From CAYVQU01 sp964453155 (GTDB lineage Bacteria; Chloroflexota; Anaerolineae; Anaerolineales; UBA11858): a stretch of 29,754 nt of DNA. Shown here one piece after another: positions 7,721 through 15,846 of the stretch (its first letter is position 1; each line of letters starts with the position of its first letter). The stretch covers positions 1 to 29,754 of the forward strand of contig CAYVQU010000056.1 in the NCBI GenBank assembly GCA_964453155.1, written 5' to 3'. A model generated the notes under the pieces. It had not been told where the DNA came from and did no database searches. It was given only the letters and a program-made list of their open reading frames with translations. The position numbers were made by a program, and so were the translations under genes.

Positions 7721-8848
7721 TCAGTTCTTGTCGATTTTGAATTTTGCTATGATCTCCTCTGGAGAGATCAACGTACCATCGATTTTATTGAGGCCGATGA
7801 CTTTTTGGTCGTCGTTTGCTAGGCGCTCGATTTCGCGGCGATATTGGCCATTGTTGAGTTCGGGAACGATGATGCGGCGGATACTCTTGAGAGCGGTTCG
7901 AATAGCATTTTCGGGCAGTGGCCACAGGGAGTAAATTGTCAGGGCGGAGATTTTGTTTCCCACAGCCCTAATTTCCTTGACTGCCAAATCCATCGATCGA
8001 GCCGTGATCCCATAGCTGATGATCAAGGTCTTGGCTCCCTCTTGAAAATTTTCCTTAACCAGGGTAATTTCATCTATATGGTTTTCAATTTTGAGAGTCA
8101 GATGCTCGTTGAGCTTCTGGAGATGTTCAGGGTCTTTGGTGATATAGCCATAATCATCGTGGGAGGAGGTATTAAAACGGAGCAAATGGGCACCCCCAAA
8201 GGGCCACATCGGGGGGATATCGGCGGGGGTGGCAATTTCTCCAGGGACGAAGTGACCCTCCAACGGCGCCAATTTACGTTTGCGAACTTCAAGTCGCTCA
8301 TATTCGCCGGTGTCAACTGTGGCCCGCGTCAAGCTGGTTTCTTTATCCGTGGCAATAAATACCGGCGTGCGGAATCGTTCGGCTAGATCAAAGGCACGCA
8401 GTGTTAGGTTGTAGCTATCAGCAACACTGGTAGGGGAGAGGACGATAACCGGAAATCCCCCCGAAGTCCCCCAGCGCAAGAATTGGACATCACCCTGCGC
8501 CCCAGTAGTTGCCGCCCCGGTAGCCGGCCCCATGCGTTGGACATCGACGATGACCAGCGGAACTTCGCCCATGATGGCGAGACCGATATTCTCGCTGTAC
8601 AGGCTAATTCCCGGGCCGCTGGTGGCCGTCAGAACCTGTTTACCCGTCATGGCAGCCCCGATGCAAAATCCCATCGAAGCGATTTCGTCCTCAGCCTGAA
8701 TAGCGACGCCGCCAACTTTCGGGAGCTCGCGGGTCATGTAGAGCAAAATAGAGGTCGCCGGGGTGATCGGATACCCGGCAAAAAAATCGCAGCCCGCGTC
8801 TAGAGCTGCTCTGGCAATAGCAGTGTTGCCGTCGATGAATTCTTTCAT
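7721..8848 (-). CDS. korA: 2-oxoacid:ferredoxin oxidoreductase alpha subunit
   Basis: The 375-residue protein is the alpha subunit of the same oxidoreductase. Visible family motifs are YPITPAT (26-32), QAEDEIASMGFCIGA (51-65) and TSGPGISLYSENIGLA (76-91), followed by a transketolase C-terminal-like domain (from about 245, TLIISYGITARSMDLAV). The length matches stand-alone KorA. Together with KorB it oxidises a 2-oxoacid plus CoA to acyl-CoA, CO2 and reduced ferredoxin in the cytoplasm. Its start is 51 bases after the end of the cyclase gene, so the three genes may form one transcript. There is no strong Shine-Dalgarno sequence before the ATG at 8848. Ferredoxin made here could feed the complex I encoded nearby, but that is inference. 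Confidence 0.92.
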   Translation of the reverse strand: MKEFIDGNTAIARAALDAGCDFFAGYPITPATSILLYMTRELPKVGGVAIQAEDEIASMGFCIGAAMTGKQVLTATSGPGISLYSENIGLAIMGEVPLVIVDVQRMGPATGAATTGAQGDVQFLRWGTSGGFPVIVLSPTSVADSYNLTLRAFDLAERFRTPVFIATDKETSLTRATVDTGEYERLEVRKRKLAPLEGHFVPGEIATPADIPPMWPFGGAHLLRFNTSSHDDYGYITKDPEHLQKLNEHLTLKIENHIDEITLVKENFQEGAKTLIISYGITARSMDLAVKEIRAVGNKISALTIYSLWPLPENAIRTALKSIRRIIVPELNNGQYRREIERLANDDQKVIGLNKIDGTLISPEEIIAKFKIDKN

Positions 8849-8899
8849 AGTTGTGGGTGAGGGGATATTGGGTGATTGGGCAGTTACTTAGTTAACTTG

Positions 8900-10618
8900 T
8901 TACCTGATTCCTAAAACTTCATAGACTTCGACCGGTTTACTCTTCCCTTTAGCTTGCACCGGTTCTACTTTTTGGACGAGAATCTGGTCTTGAACATTTT
9001 CATAGGCATCCTGGCTGATCAAGATTTGACCCGCTTCGGCGTTCTCCTGGATGCGTTTGGCAGTGTTGACACTATCGCCGATAGCAGTATAGTCGATCCG
9101 TTTTTCAGTGCCGACGAGTCCTAAAACTGCATCTCCAAAGTGAATGCCCACCCCATAGCTTAGATGTGATTCAGGCGGTAATTGGGCATGGAGGGTGTGT
9201 AAGGCGGCTTTGATGCCGAGAGCAGCTTTCACCGCCCGCAAAGTGTGATTTTCTTGGGGAATGGGCGCGTTGAAGATGGCCATTACCGCGTCGCCCATAA
9301 ACTTATCAAGGGTTCCTTCTTGCTCGAGGACGGCATCGGCGGCTGCCGCCAGATATAAATTGAGTACCGAAACGAGCTGCTCTGGAGCGAGGGATTCGCT
9401 AAAACTGGTGAAACCCCGAACGTCGGCAAACAAGGTGGTAATTTGACCACGTTCACCCCCAAGTTGTAATTTGTTGAGATCAAGTTGATCAATGACTTGG
9501 GGGGGGACCATCCGCTCGAAAAGTTGCCGTTGGGCTTCGAGCCGTTTCTTTTCGGTGAGATCATCGAGTACGATCGCTACCCCTTGCGTAGTTTGGGAGG
9601 CATCTTTGAGGGGGGATAAATTGAAGACTAAATCTACCGAGCCGCGGTCAGGGATATTGGGGTTTACTTCCAATCCCAAAACGGGTTGATCGGTTTCTCG
9701 CACCGCATTGATCGGCTGGGTCAATTCTTGTGCTAGGGGCGGTAGACATTCCGATAAATTTTGGCCGATCATCTCTTCGGGTTTTTGCCCTAAAATTTTC
9801 TCAGCCGCGTTATTACATAGGGTGATCTTGTCTTCGATATCGGCCGTGATCACCCCGCTAGCGATGGAAGCGAAGATGTTATCCATCATATTTTTGAGTT
9901 CAGTAACTTCAGCTAGGGTTCGGCGGACAGATTCAAAAAGCTGGGCGTTGTCAATCGCAACTGCGGCCTGATTGGCAAACGCGGCCAAAAGATTGCGGTC
10001 TGCTTTAGTGAAAATACCACTCCGAATGCGGTTGTCGGCATAAATGACCCCCGTAAGTTCATCCTTTACTTTAAGTGGCACACATAAAATGGAACGCAGA
10101 CTGTAGGCAATCACACTTTCCTGCCCATCAAAGCGGGGGTCTTCTTGGGCATTGGTTGTAACAATCGGTTGTCCTTCATTTACAACTCGTTTTACGACCG
10201 TATTACTGATTGCAAACTCCGTCGACCGCACCGATTCCTGTTCCCAGTTCCGGGCAATTCGCATGGTGAGTTCGCCATCCTCATCGCGGAGCATCAAAAA
10301 ACCGCGCTCGGCCCCTGTCAGGCGGATTAGGGTATCCATTACAATGCGTAAAACGTCATTTAGTTGCAGGGACGAATTGACGATTTGACCGATATCAGCC
10401 AGGGCCAATAAATCCTGGCGTTCTTCTTCGTTTTTGGTGACCAATTTACCCAACCGGTCTAGATGCGTGGCTAGATGACTCAATGTATCCATGGGTTGCT
10501 GGGGAGGATATTGAATGGTTGCCCGAATTTGGTCCCGGACTGCGGTAACATGTTCGCTTAATTGTTGAATTTGTTGCCCGGCTTGAATATTGGTCGTGGC
10601 GGTCTCTTCATACATCAT
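8900..10618 (-). CDS. GAF-PAS-class III adenylate cyclase-type protein
   Basis: This 572-residue soluble signalling protein has an N-terminal helical region (1-70), a GAF domain (about 75-230), a PAS domain (about 245-355) and a class III nucleotide cyclase domain (about 385-560). In the cyclase domain the metal aspartates are Asp399 (LFADVRGFTSF) and Asp443 (KFMGDAVMAIF). The transition-state residues are Asn518 and Arg522 (SVNTAKR). Base-selecting positions are Lys439 and Thr511, the Lys/Thr pair found in cyanobacterial adenylate cyclases such as CyaB1, so cAMP is the probable product. All catalytic residues are present. It is transcribed away from nuoA across a 353-base region and towards korA. 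The GAF/PAS ligand cannot be read from sequence. MM at the start leaves ATG 10618 or 10615. Confidence 0.92.
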   Translation of the reverse strand: MMYEETATTNIQAGQQIQQLSEHVTAVRDQIRATIQYPPQQPMDTLSHLATHLDRLGKLVTKNEEERQDLLALADIGQIVNSSLQLNDVLRIVMDTLIRLTGAERGFLMLRDEDGELTMRIARNWEQESVRSTEFAISNTVVKRVVNEGQPIVTTNAQEDPRFDGQESVIAYSLRSILCVPLKVKDELTGVIYADNRIRSGIFTKADRNLLAAFANQAAVAIDNAQLFESVRRTLAEVTELKNMMDNIFASIASGVITADIEDKITLCNNAAEKILGQKPEEMIGQNLSECLPPLAQELTQPINAVRETDQPVLGLEVNPNIPDRGSVDLVFNLSPLKDASQTTQGVAIVLDDLTEKKRLEAQRQLFERMVPPQVIDQLDLNKLQLGGERGQITTLFADVRGFTSFSESLAPEQLVSVLNLYLAAAADAVLEQEGTLDKFMGDAVMAIFNAPIPQENHTLRAVKAALGIKAALHTLHAQLPPESHLSYGVGIHFGDAVLGLVGTEKRIDYTAIGDSVNTAKRIQENAEAGQILISQDAYENVQDQILVQKVEPVQAKGKSKPVEVYEVLGIR

Positions 10619-10795
10619 AAAGCTGCTCGCATAATTCGTGAAAATGATGTTTTATATTGGGTGCTATTTCTATAATTACATGGCACTTTATAGTGTACAC
10701 CAAAACCGTTGAAATGGTGAGAAATTTCAGTTTTGACGGGCCAGCTGAAGCCCGAAAGTTACCCTACGAACATAAGTTTGAAAAGGGGACAAATA

Positions 10796-10811
10796 TCATT
10801 AATACTAATGA
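10796..10811. promoter_or_regulatory. candidate operator dyad
   Basis: A perfect 6-4-6 inverted repeat (TCATTA, ATAC, TAATGA) lies 32 bases upstream of the proposed nuoA -10 element. Its size and position suit a dimeric repressor or activator site, but no regulator is identified. Confidence 0.35.
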
Positions 10812-10840
10812 CAGAATGTGTAAATCAGTGAAAACTATTA

Positions 10841-10849
10841 TGGTAAAAT
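10841..10849 (+). promoter_or_regulatory. candidate extended -10 promoter for nuoA
   Basis: TGGTAAAAT fits the extended -10 form TGnTAnAAT. No good -35 is seen at 16-18 bases. The predicted start near 10856 gives a leader of about 116 bases. Confidence 0.4.
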
Positions 10850-10971
10850 GTTGCTCGTTGTAGCGACTGAGACATGTCGAAAATAATGGTAAACCTATAT
10901 CTGATTTAAATTTCGCGAATCTCACCCGGCGAGGAATGTGCAGTGGGTGGTTTTGTGCCTGAGGAGTGACT

Positions 10972-11343
10972 ATGTCCGATATATCGTTGTTCGACAACTG
11001 GCTATATATTGGTCTTTTTATGATCGTAGCGCTTATAATTCCTGCGGTGGCAGTAATTTTGCCGCGGTTTATAGCCCCCCGCAAACCCAACCCCATTAAG
11101 GGTGAAACTTATGAGTGCGGCATGGAGACGGTTGGGGAGACCTGGGTTCAGTTTAAGCCTCAATATTATATTTATGCCCTGGTTTTCTTGATTTTCGATA
11201 TCGAAACTGTATTTTTGTACCCCTGGGCGGTTGCATTTGATAAACTAGAATTATTTATGGTTCTCGAGGGGGTCTTGTTCATCGTGATTTTGTTGGCCGG
11301 CTTGGTATATGCCTGGCGCAAAGGTGCATTGGAGTGGGCCTAA
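10972..11343 (+). CDS. nuoA: NADH-quinone oxidoreductase subunit A
   Basis: NuoA is a small membrane subunit of complex I at the junction with the peripheral arm. The 123-residue protein has three hydrophobic segments and the family signature ETYECGMET followed by FKPQYYIYALVFLIFDIETV with the conserved acidic residues of the second helix. GAGGAG (10961-10966) lies 5 bases before ATG 10972, so this start is preferred over the GTG at 10966. It is normally followed by nuoB; here an intrinsic terminator and then nuoH follow. nuoA may therefore be made largely as a single-gene mRNA with read-through into nuoH. Confidence 0.95.
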   Translation: MSDISLFDNWLYIGLFMIVALIIPAVAVILPRFIAPRKPNPIKGETYECGMETVGETWVQFKPQYYIYALVFLIFDIETVFLYPWAVAFDKLELFMVLEGVLFIVILLAGLVYAWRKGALEWA

Positions 11344-11374
11344 AAGCTGAAGGATTATTCCCTCAGCTTTTTAT
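11342..11374 (+). terminator. intrinsic terminator between nuoA and nuoH
   Basis: AAAAGCTGA (11342-11350) pairs perfectly with TCAGCTTTT (11363-11371), and a short inner GG/CC pairing is possible. A T-rich tail (TTTTTATTTG) follows. The stem overlaps the nuoA stop codon. It could end nuoA transcripts or set a nuoA to nuoH ratio. Confidence 0.7.
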
Positions 11375-11420
11375 TTGTCCCAAACCCACGATGAAAAAAC
11401 CTTTTGTTAGGAGATAACGA

Positions 11421-12626
11421 ATGGGCGATCCAATTAATTTGATTTCGCAATGGTTTCAAGACCTGTTACTCGGCTGGGGATTAGCCGAAAATCTCGTCAC
11501 TTTCATTTCTTTGCTCATTGGAGCAGCTGTGACCGCCATCATCGGTTTGACCACCGTCATCTTGTTGATTTGGGTGGAACGTAAGCTGGCTGGTCGTATT
11601 GCCGATCGTTTAGGTCCCAACCGGGCTGGCCCTTTTGGACTTTTGCAACCGATTGCTGATGTAGTCAAGATCTTTACCAAAGAAATACTCACCCCCGATG
11701 GCGCGGACAAGGTGGCCTACAATATTGCCCCGGTCTTGAGTGTGGCTGCAGTTTTGTTGATCTGGGCCGTGATGCCCTTCGCATCAACCGTAGTCGGTGC
11801 CGATTTGAATGTTGGCGTGCTTTACATTATCGCGGTCGGATCGTTTGGGGTCGTTGCCATTATTATGGCCGGGTGGTCCTCCAATAATAAGTTTGCCCTC
11901 TTGGGTGCTTTCCGCGCGGTGGCTCAGGTTGTTTCCTATGAAGTCCCGATGGTTTTGGCCCTCCTGATCCCGGTTATGTTGACCGGATCGATGAGTATCA
12001 ACGCTATTGTGGGCGCGCAAGACATCTGGTTCATTATTGTTGCTCCCCTGGCTGCCCTGATATTCTTTATCACCGCGATGGCCGAAGTTGGGCGCGCGCC
12101 CTTTGACCTGCTTGAAGGTGAATCCGAAATTGTGGCGGGGTTCCACACCGAATACTCTGGGATGGCCTTTGGCTGGTTTTATGTCGGTGAGTTTCTCCAT
12201 GTGTGGACCGTCGGCGCTCTCTTTGGCACCCTGTTCTTGGGCGGCTGGCGCGGCCCCGGCGCGGATGTTTATCCCATTTTGGGTATCCTTTACTTCTATA
12301 TTAAGACCTTCATTGGTTATTTCTTGATCACTTGGATCCGACTGTCGATGCCCCGCATCCGCATCGACCACATGTTGGGCTTCAACTGGAAATTCCTGAC
12401 CCCCCTGGCCCTGGTCGTTTTGATCGTAACTGCCATCCTGGCCAAGGTGTTCCAAATGACGGGTATCGATGGCTGGCTCTTCGCGGTCTTGATGTTGGCT
12501 GCCAACTTGATAATCAGCTGGTTCACTCTGCTCATTCTCAAAGCCACCGAACCCCAGCGTCAGCGCCACCGCCAGAAATTCGAACCCCGCCCCCTGGCCG
12601 TTCCCCCAAAGCCCGCGGGTGAGTAG
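11421..12626 (+). CDS. nuoH: NADH-quinone oxidoreductase subunit H
   Basis: NuoH forms most of the quinone chamber of complex I. The 401-residue multi-spanning protein shows ERK (53-55), GPNRAGPFGLLQP (66-78), the loop EVGRAPFDL (222-230) and EGESE (232-236), all hallmarks of the family. The C-terminus carries an additional Pro/Arg/Gln-rich tail (about 375-401) beyond the last helix. TTAGGAGATAACG precedes ATG 11421, a strong ribosome-binding site. Upstream, nuoB, C, D and usually E, F, G are missing; downstream nuoI is missing and nuoJ follows directly. Confidence 0.97.
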   Translation: MGDPINLISQWFQDLLLGWGLAENLVTFISLLIGAAVTAIIGLTTVILLIWVERKLAGRIADRLGPNRAGPFGLLQPIADVVKIFTKEILTPDGADKVAYNIAPVLSVAAVLLIWAVMPFASTVVGADLNVGVLYIIAVGSFGVVAIIMAGWSSNNKFALLGAFRAVAQVVSYEVPMVLALLIPVMLTGSMSINAIVGAQDIWFIIVAPLAALIFFITAMAEVGRAPFDLLEGESEIVAGFHTEYSGMAFGWFYVGEFLHVWTVGALFGTLFLGGWRGPGADVYPILGILYFYIKTFIGYFLITWIRLSMPRIRIDHMLGFNWKFLTPLALVVLIVTAILAKVFQMTGIDGWLFAVLMLAANLIISWFTLLILKATEPQRQRHRQKFEPRPLAVPPKPAGE

Positions 12627-12636
12627 AATTTTTCTA

Positions 12637-12657
12637 CTAACTGCTAACTGCTAACTG
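12637..12657. repeat. 7-bp tandem repeat, three copies
   Basis: Three exact copies of CTAACTG lie in the short nuoH-nuoJ gap, where nuoI would normally sit. It could be a trace of a past rearrangement or simple slippage. Confidence 0.8.
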
Positions 12658-12673
12658 AATCTGGAGTGTGTCC

Positions 12674-13180
12674 ATGAGTGGACTTGAAATCGTATTTCTC
12701 ATCATCGCTTTTGTGACCCTGTTTGCGGCGCTCGAAGTGGTGACATCCCCCAATCTGGTGCATTCGGCCCTATGGTTGATCCTGACCCTCTTTGGGGTTG
12801 CCGCGACCTTTGTGCTGCTCAATGCCGCTTTCCTGGCCGTTGTTCAAGTAGTCGTCTATATCGGCGCCATCGCGGTTCTGATGATTTTCGCCATCATGCT
12901 GACCCGCAAAGTGATGGCCGATACCGGCCCCCAACTCAACAAAAACTATTGGTTTGCTGCTATTTTGGGCTTTGCCATGTTTGCCGGGCTGGCTTTCATC
13001 CTGTTGAACTCCGGCGCAGCCTTCATGACGCCCCCAGAATTGGCTGCTAATATTGATCCAGTCACCGAGTTGGGTATCACTTTGGTCAGCCCAAATGCTT
13101 ACATTCTGCCCTTTGAGTTAGCTTCGGTGCTCTTGTTGGCTGCCCTCATCGGGGCCATCGTTGTGGCCTGGAAGAAATAA
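12674..13180 (+). CDS. nuoJ: NADH-quinone oxidoreductase subunit J
   Basis: NuoJ is a membrane subunit of complex I next to NuoK and NuoA. The 168-residue protein has five predicted hydrophobic segments. The conserved third helix VVYIGAIAVLMIFAIML is present with its glycine at the pi-bulge position. CTGGAG (12661-12666) lies 7 bases before ATG 12674, favouring it over the in-frame GTG at 12668. It ends 14 bases before nuoK. Confidence 0.95.
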   Translation: MSGLEIVFLIIAFVTLFAALEVVTSPNLVHSALWLILTLFGVAATFVLLNAAFLAVVQVVVYIGAIAVLMIFAIMLTRKVMADTGPQLNKNYWFAAILGFAMFAGLAFILLNSGAAFMTPPELAANIDPVTELGITLVSPNAYILPFELASVLLLAALIGAIVVAWKK

Positions 13181-13194
13181 CGCGGGAGAATTAT

Positions 13195-13500
13195 ATGATT
13201 ACTTTATCTTGGTACCTCATTTTCGCTGCCGCCCTATTTTCGATCGGCCTATTTGGCGTCCTGGCTCGCAAGAACGCGGTTGCCATCCTAATGGGTTTGG
13301 AATTGATGCTCAACGCCGTCAATATCAACCTGGTGGCCTTCTGGCGCTACAACCCCGCAACCATTACCGGACAAGCCTTCGCTATTATGGTTTTCGCGGT
13401 CGCCGCCGCCGAAGTTGCGGTTGGTTTGGCCTTGGTGATCTCCCTCTATCGCCGCCGGAAAACGGTTGTGGCTGAAGAAATTAATTTGATGAAGTGGTAG
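13195..13500 (+). CDS. nuoK: NADH-quinone oxidoreductase subunit K
   Basis: The 101-residue NuoK has three transmembrane helices and both conserved membrane glutamates, Glu36 in MGLELMLNAVN and Glu73 in VAAAEVAVGLAL, which carry protons in the E-channel. Its length is typical. GGGAGA precedes the ATG at 13195, and it ends 7 bases before nuoL. Confidence 0.96.
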   Translation: MITLSWYLIFAAALFSIGLFGVLARKNAVAILMGLELMLNAVNINLVAFWRYNPATITGQAFAIMVFAVAAAEVAVGLALVISLYRRRKTVVAEEINLMKW

Positions 13501-13507
13501 GAATCTT

Positions 13508-15694
13508 ATGACAACAGAAACCCTAATCTGGTTGATCCCTCTGCCACCGGCATTGGCCTTTTTCTTGATTGTCTTGTTTACCAATCGGAGCAAAGTGCTC
13601 AGCCATACCATTGCGGTCGGCGCGGCCCTGCTCTCCTGGTTGGGTGCGATGATCGTCTTCTTCCGAGCGATGACCCACGGCGGGTTACATCATCTCGGTG
13701 AACATCCTTTTGAGTCATCTGTCAACTGGCTGCCCACCGGTGAGACCTGGTTCCGCATCGGCGTGATGATCGATCCCCTTTCGCTAATCGTGCTCTTCTT
13801 TGTCGGTTGGACCGTCTTGATGATCTTCCTCTACTCGGTTGGCTATCACAATTTCGGCCAGCCCAAAGGCGATCACGATCACAAAGGTCTGCCGCCCCAC
13901 GGTGCCACGGTTGCCGATGAGCACGGTCACAAACACACCGTACTCTCCATCGAACCCATGTACTCCCGCTTTTTTGCCTTCATCGGCTTATTTGCGTTCG
14001 GGATGTACACCTTGGTTGTCTCCGATAACCTGCTGACACTTTTCGTCGGCTGGGAGATCATGGGGTTGTGCTCTTATCTGCTGATCGGGTTCTGGTATGC
14101 CAAACCCTCGACTCGGGCTGCGGCCATCAAGGCCTTCATCACCACCCGCGTCGGTGATGTCTTTATGCTCTTGGGGATTGCATTTCTTTACTCGAAGGCG
14201 GGGTCTCTTAATTTCCGGGACATTTTCTTCAATGAAGAATTCCTCACCGAATTAGCCCACGAACCGACCGGCATTCTTGGTCTTTCCGCTGCCGGATTGA
14301 TCGGTATTCTCCTGTTTATTGGTACCGTTGGTAAATCGGCGCAGTGGCCCCTACATGTCTGGCTCCCCGATGCGATGGAAGGCCCCACTCCCGTTTCGGC
14401 CATGATCCATGCGGCCACGATGGTTTCGGCGGGCGTTTACATGGTTATCCGGATGTTCCCGCTGCTCTCAGCGGGTTGGGATCCGCACCATGGTTTGACT
14501 AGTCCGATGGCCATTATGGCTTTCATTGGGGCCTTCACAGCGCTCTTTGCCGCAACCATTGCGGTTGCCCAAAACGACATCAAGCGCGTTCTGGCTTACT
14601 CCACAATTTCCCAGTTGGGCTTCATGGTCGCCGCCCTCGGGATCGGGGCTTATGTCGCTGCCGCTTTCCATCTGGTGACTCACGCTTTCTTCAAAGCCCT
14701 TTTGTTTCTCGGTTCCGGCTCAGTCATTCATGGCATGGAGCACGGCGTTTTCCACGTGGACGATCACCACACCGATCCGCAAGATATGCTGAATATGGGC
14801 GGTCTCAAAGACAAGATGCCCATCACGTTCTGGACCTTCCTGATCGGTGGTTTTGCCCTTTCCGGGTTTCCACTGGTGACCGCCGGGTTCTGGTCGAAGG
14901 ATGAAATCTTCGCCGATGCCTTTGCTCACGGGCAGTGGCCGGTTTTGATTGCCCTCGCTCTGGCCGCCTTCCTGACCGCCTTCTACACCATGCGGCAGGT
15001 CACCCTGACCTTCTTCGGCAAACCCCGCACAGAAGCCGCGGAACACGCCCACGAAACCCCCTGGACGATGACCACCCCTCTGGTCATCCTGGCCTTCTTC
15101 GCCATCACCTTTGGCTGGACCGGTATTCCCGAGCATTTCCCGGTTTTGGGTGGTTTGATCCCCAACTGGTTCCACGGCGTCGGTTACGCCCTGCCCCATG
15201 CCCCCAAGGCCCCCGAATTTAGCTGGATTCCGCTCCTATTATCCCTGGTGGTAGCCCTGGGTGGTCTTGGTCTTGGCTGGCTGGTTTACAAAGATTTCAA
15301 AGCCGGAGACGAAGACCCCCTCAAGAAACCTTTGGGTGAATATTACAAAGTCCTGCAGAACAAATACTATTTCGATGAGTTTTACGACAAAGTGCTGGTC
15401 AAACCCGCGTACTGGTTCTCAGAAACCTTCTCCTATCTCTGGATGGATAAAAAGGTTATCGACGGTGCCCTCCACGGCGTGTCTCGCATTTCTTATGTCG
15501 TTGGTCTCTTCTTCCGTGACTTCATCGACGGGCCGATCATCAACGGCTTTGGTGACTTCATTGCCGACGCCACCCAATGGTTAGGTGCCAAAATTAAGGT
15601 CGTCCAAACCGGCAAAATTCAACAGTATATGTTGATTGCCTTGGTTGTGGCTTTTGCGACCGTCGCTTATTTTGTTTTCAACGTGTTGCCGTAA
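13508..15694 (+). CDS. nuoL: NADH-quinone oxidoreductase subunit L
   Basis: NuoL is the distal antiporter-like proton pump of complex I and carries the lateral helix. At 728 residues it is longer than the usual 610-660. The proton-path residues are present: Glu183 in GWEIMGLCSYLLIGFW and Lys276 in GTVGKSAQWPLHVWLP. An unusual His-rich loop (residues 113-143, with HDHKG, DEHGHKH) lies between two N-terminal helices. A second His-rich stretch (MEHGVFHVDDHH) lies after the helix-9 region. The C-terminal part (about 560-728) should include the lateral helix and a final transmembrane helix. AGGAA precedes ATG 13508. A repeat element fills the gap to nuoM. Confidence 0.97.
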   Translation: MTTETLIWLIPLPPALAFFLIVLFTNRSKVLSHTIAVGAALLSWLGAMIVFFRAMTHGGLHHLGEHPFESSVNWLPTGETWFRIGVMIDPLSLIVLFFVGWTVLMIFLYSVGYHNFGQPKGDHDHKGLPPHGATVADEHGHKHTVLSIEPMYSRFFAFIGLFAFGMYTLVVSDNLLTLFVGWEIMGLCSYLLIGFWYAKPSTRAAAIKAFITTRVGDVFMLLGIAFLYSKAGSLNFRDIFFNEEFLTELAHEPTGILGLSAAGLIGILLFIGTVGKSAQWPLHVWLPDAMEGPTPVSAMIHAATMVSAGVYMVIRMFPLLSAGWDPHHGLTSPMAIMAFIGAFTALFAATIAVAQNDIKRVLAYSTISQLGFMVAALGIGAYVAAAFHLVTHAFFKALLFLGSGSVIHGMEHGVFHVDDHHTDPQDMLNMGGLKDKMPITFWTFLIGGFALSGFPLVTAGFWSKDEIFADAFAHGQWPVLIALALAAFLTAFYTMRQVTLTFFGKPRTEAAEHAHETPWTMTTPLVILAFFAITFGWTGIPEHFPVLGGLIPNWFHGVGYALPHAPKAPEFSWIPLLLSLVVALGGLGLGWLVYKDFKAGDEDPLKKPLGEYYKVLQNKYYFDEFYDKVLVKPAYWFSETFSYLWMDKKVIDGALHGVSRISYVVGLFFRDFIDGPIINGFGDFIADATQWLGAKIKVVQTGKIQQYMLIALVVAFATVAYFVFNVLP

Positions 15695-15705
15695 GTTAAC
15701 AATTT

Positions 15706-15794
15706 ACGTCATTGCGAGGCAGTTTTTCCGCCGAAGCAATCTAAAAGTTTTTGACGGAGACTGCCACGCTCCGTCCCTCCGCTCGCAGTGACGT
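15706..15794. repeat. ACGTCATTGCGAG-type palindromic repeat in nuoL-nuoM gap
   Basis: Terminal inverted repeats ACGTCATTGCGAG (15706-15718) and CTCGCAGTGACGT (15782-15794) differ at one position and enclose GAAGCAATCT and GACTGCCACGC stretches. From general knowledge, this resembles a palindromic repeat seen in many bacterial genomes. It sits inside the nuo operon between nuoL and nuoM and should form a large hairpin in the mRNA. Confidence 0.8.
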
Positions 15795-15846
15795 TAAGAG
15801 ATATTGATAAGAATTTATAAATTCGAATCCAATCTTGGAGCGAACT

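Larger units (their letters stand above)
10619..10971. promoter_or_regulatory. divergent regulatory region, cyclase and nuoA
   Basis: This 353-base gap has no convincing gene. It holds several small dyads: CACT-TTAT-AGTG (10684-10695), CGGGC/GCCCG (10737-10754), TCATTA/TAATGA (10796-10811) and CACCC/GGGTG (10923-10949). A 68-codon open frame (10657-10863) has no recognisable features and is not called. A nuoA promoter is proposed at 10844-10849. Confidence 0.6.

Noticed and set aside
10657..10863. 68-codon open frame in the divergent region
   Set aside because: No Shine-Dalgarno sequence, no recognisable features, and it runs across the candidate operator and nuoA promoter.
11784..12569. 261-codon open frame antisense to nuoH
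   Set aside because: Polar, Gly/Gln/His-rich composition typical of the antisense of membrane-protein genes; similar shadows occur opposite nuoL, nuoM, nuoN and atpF.
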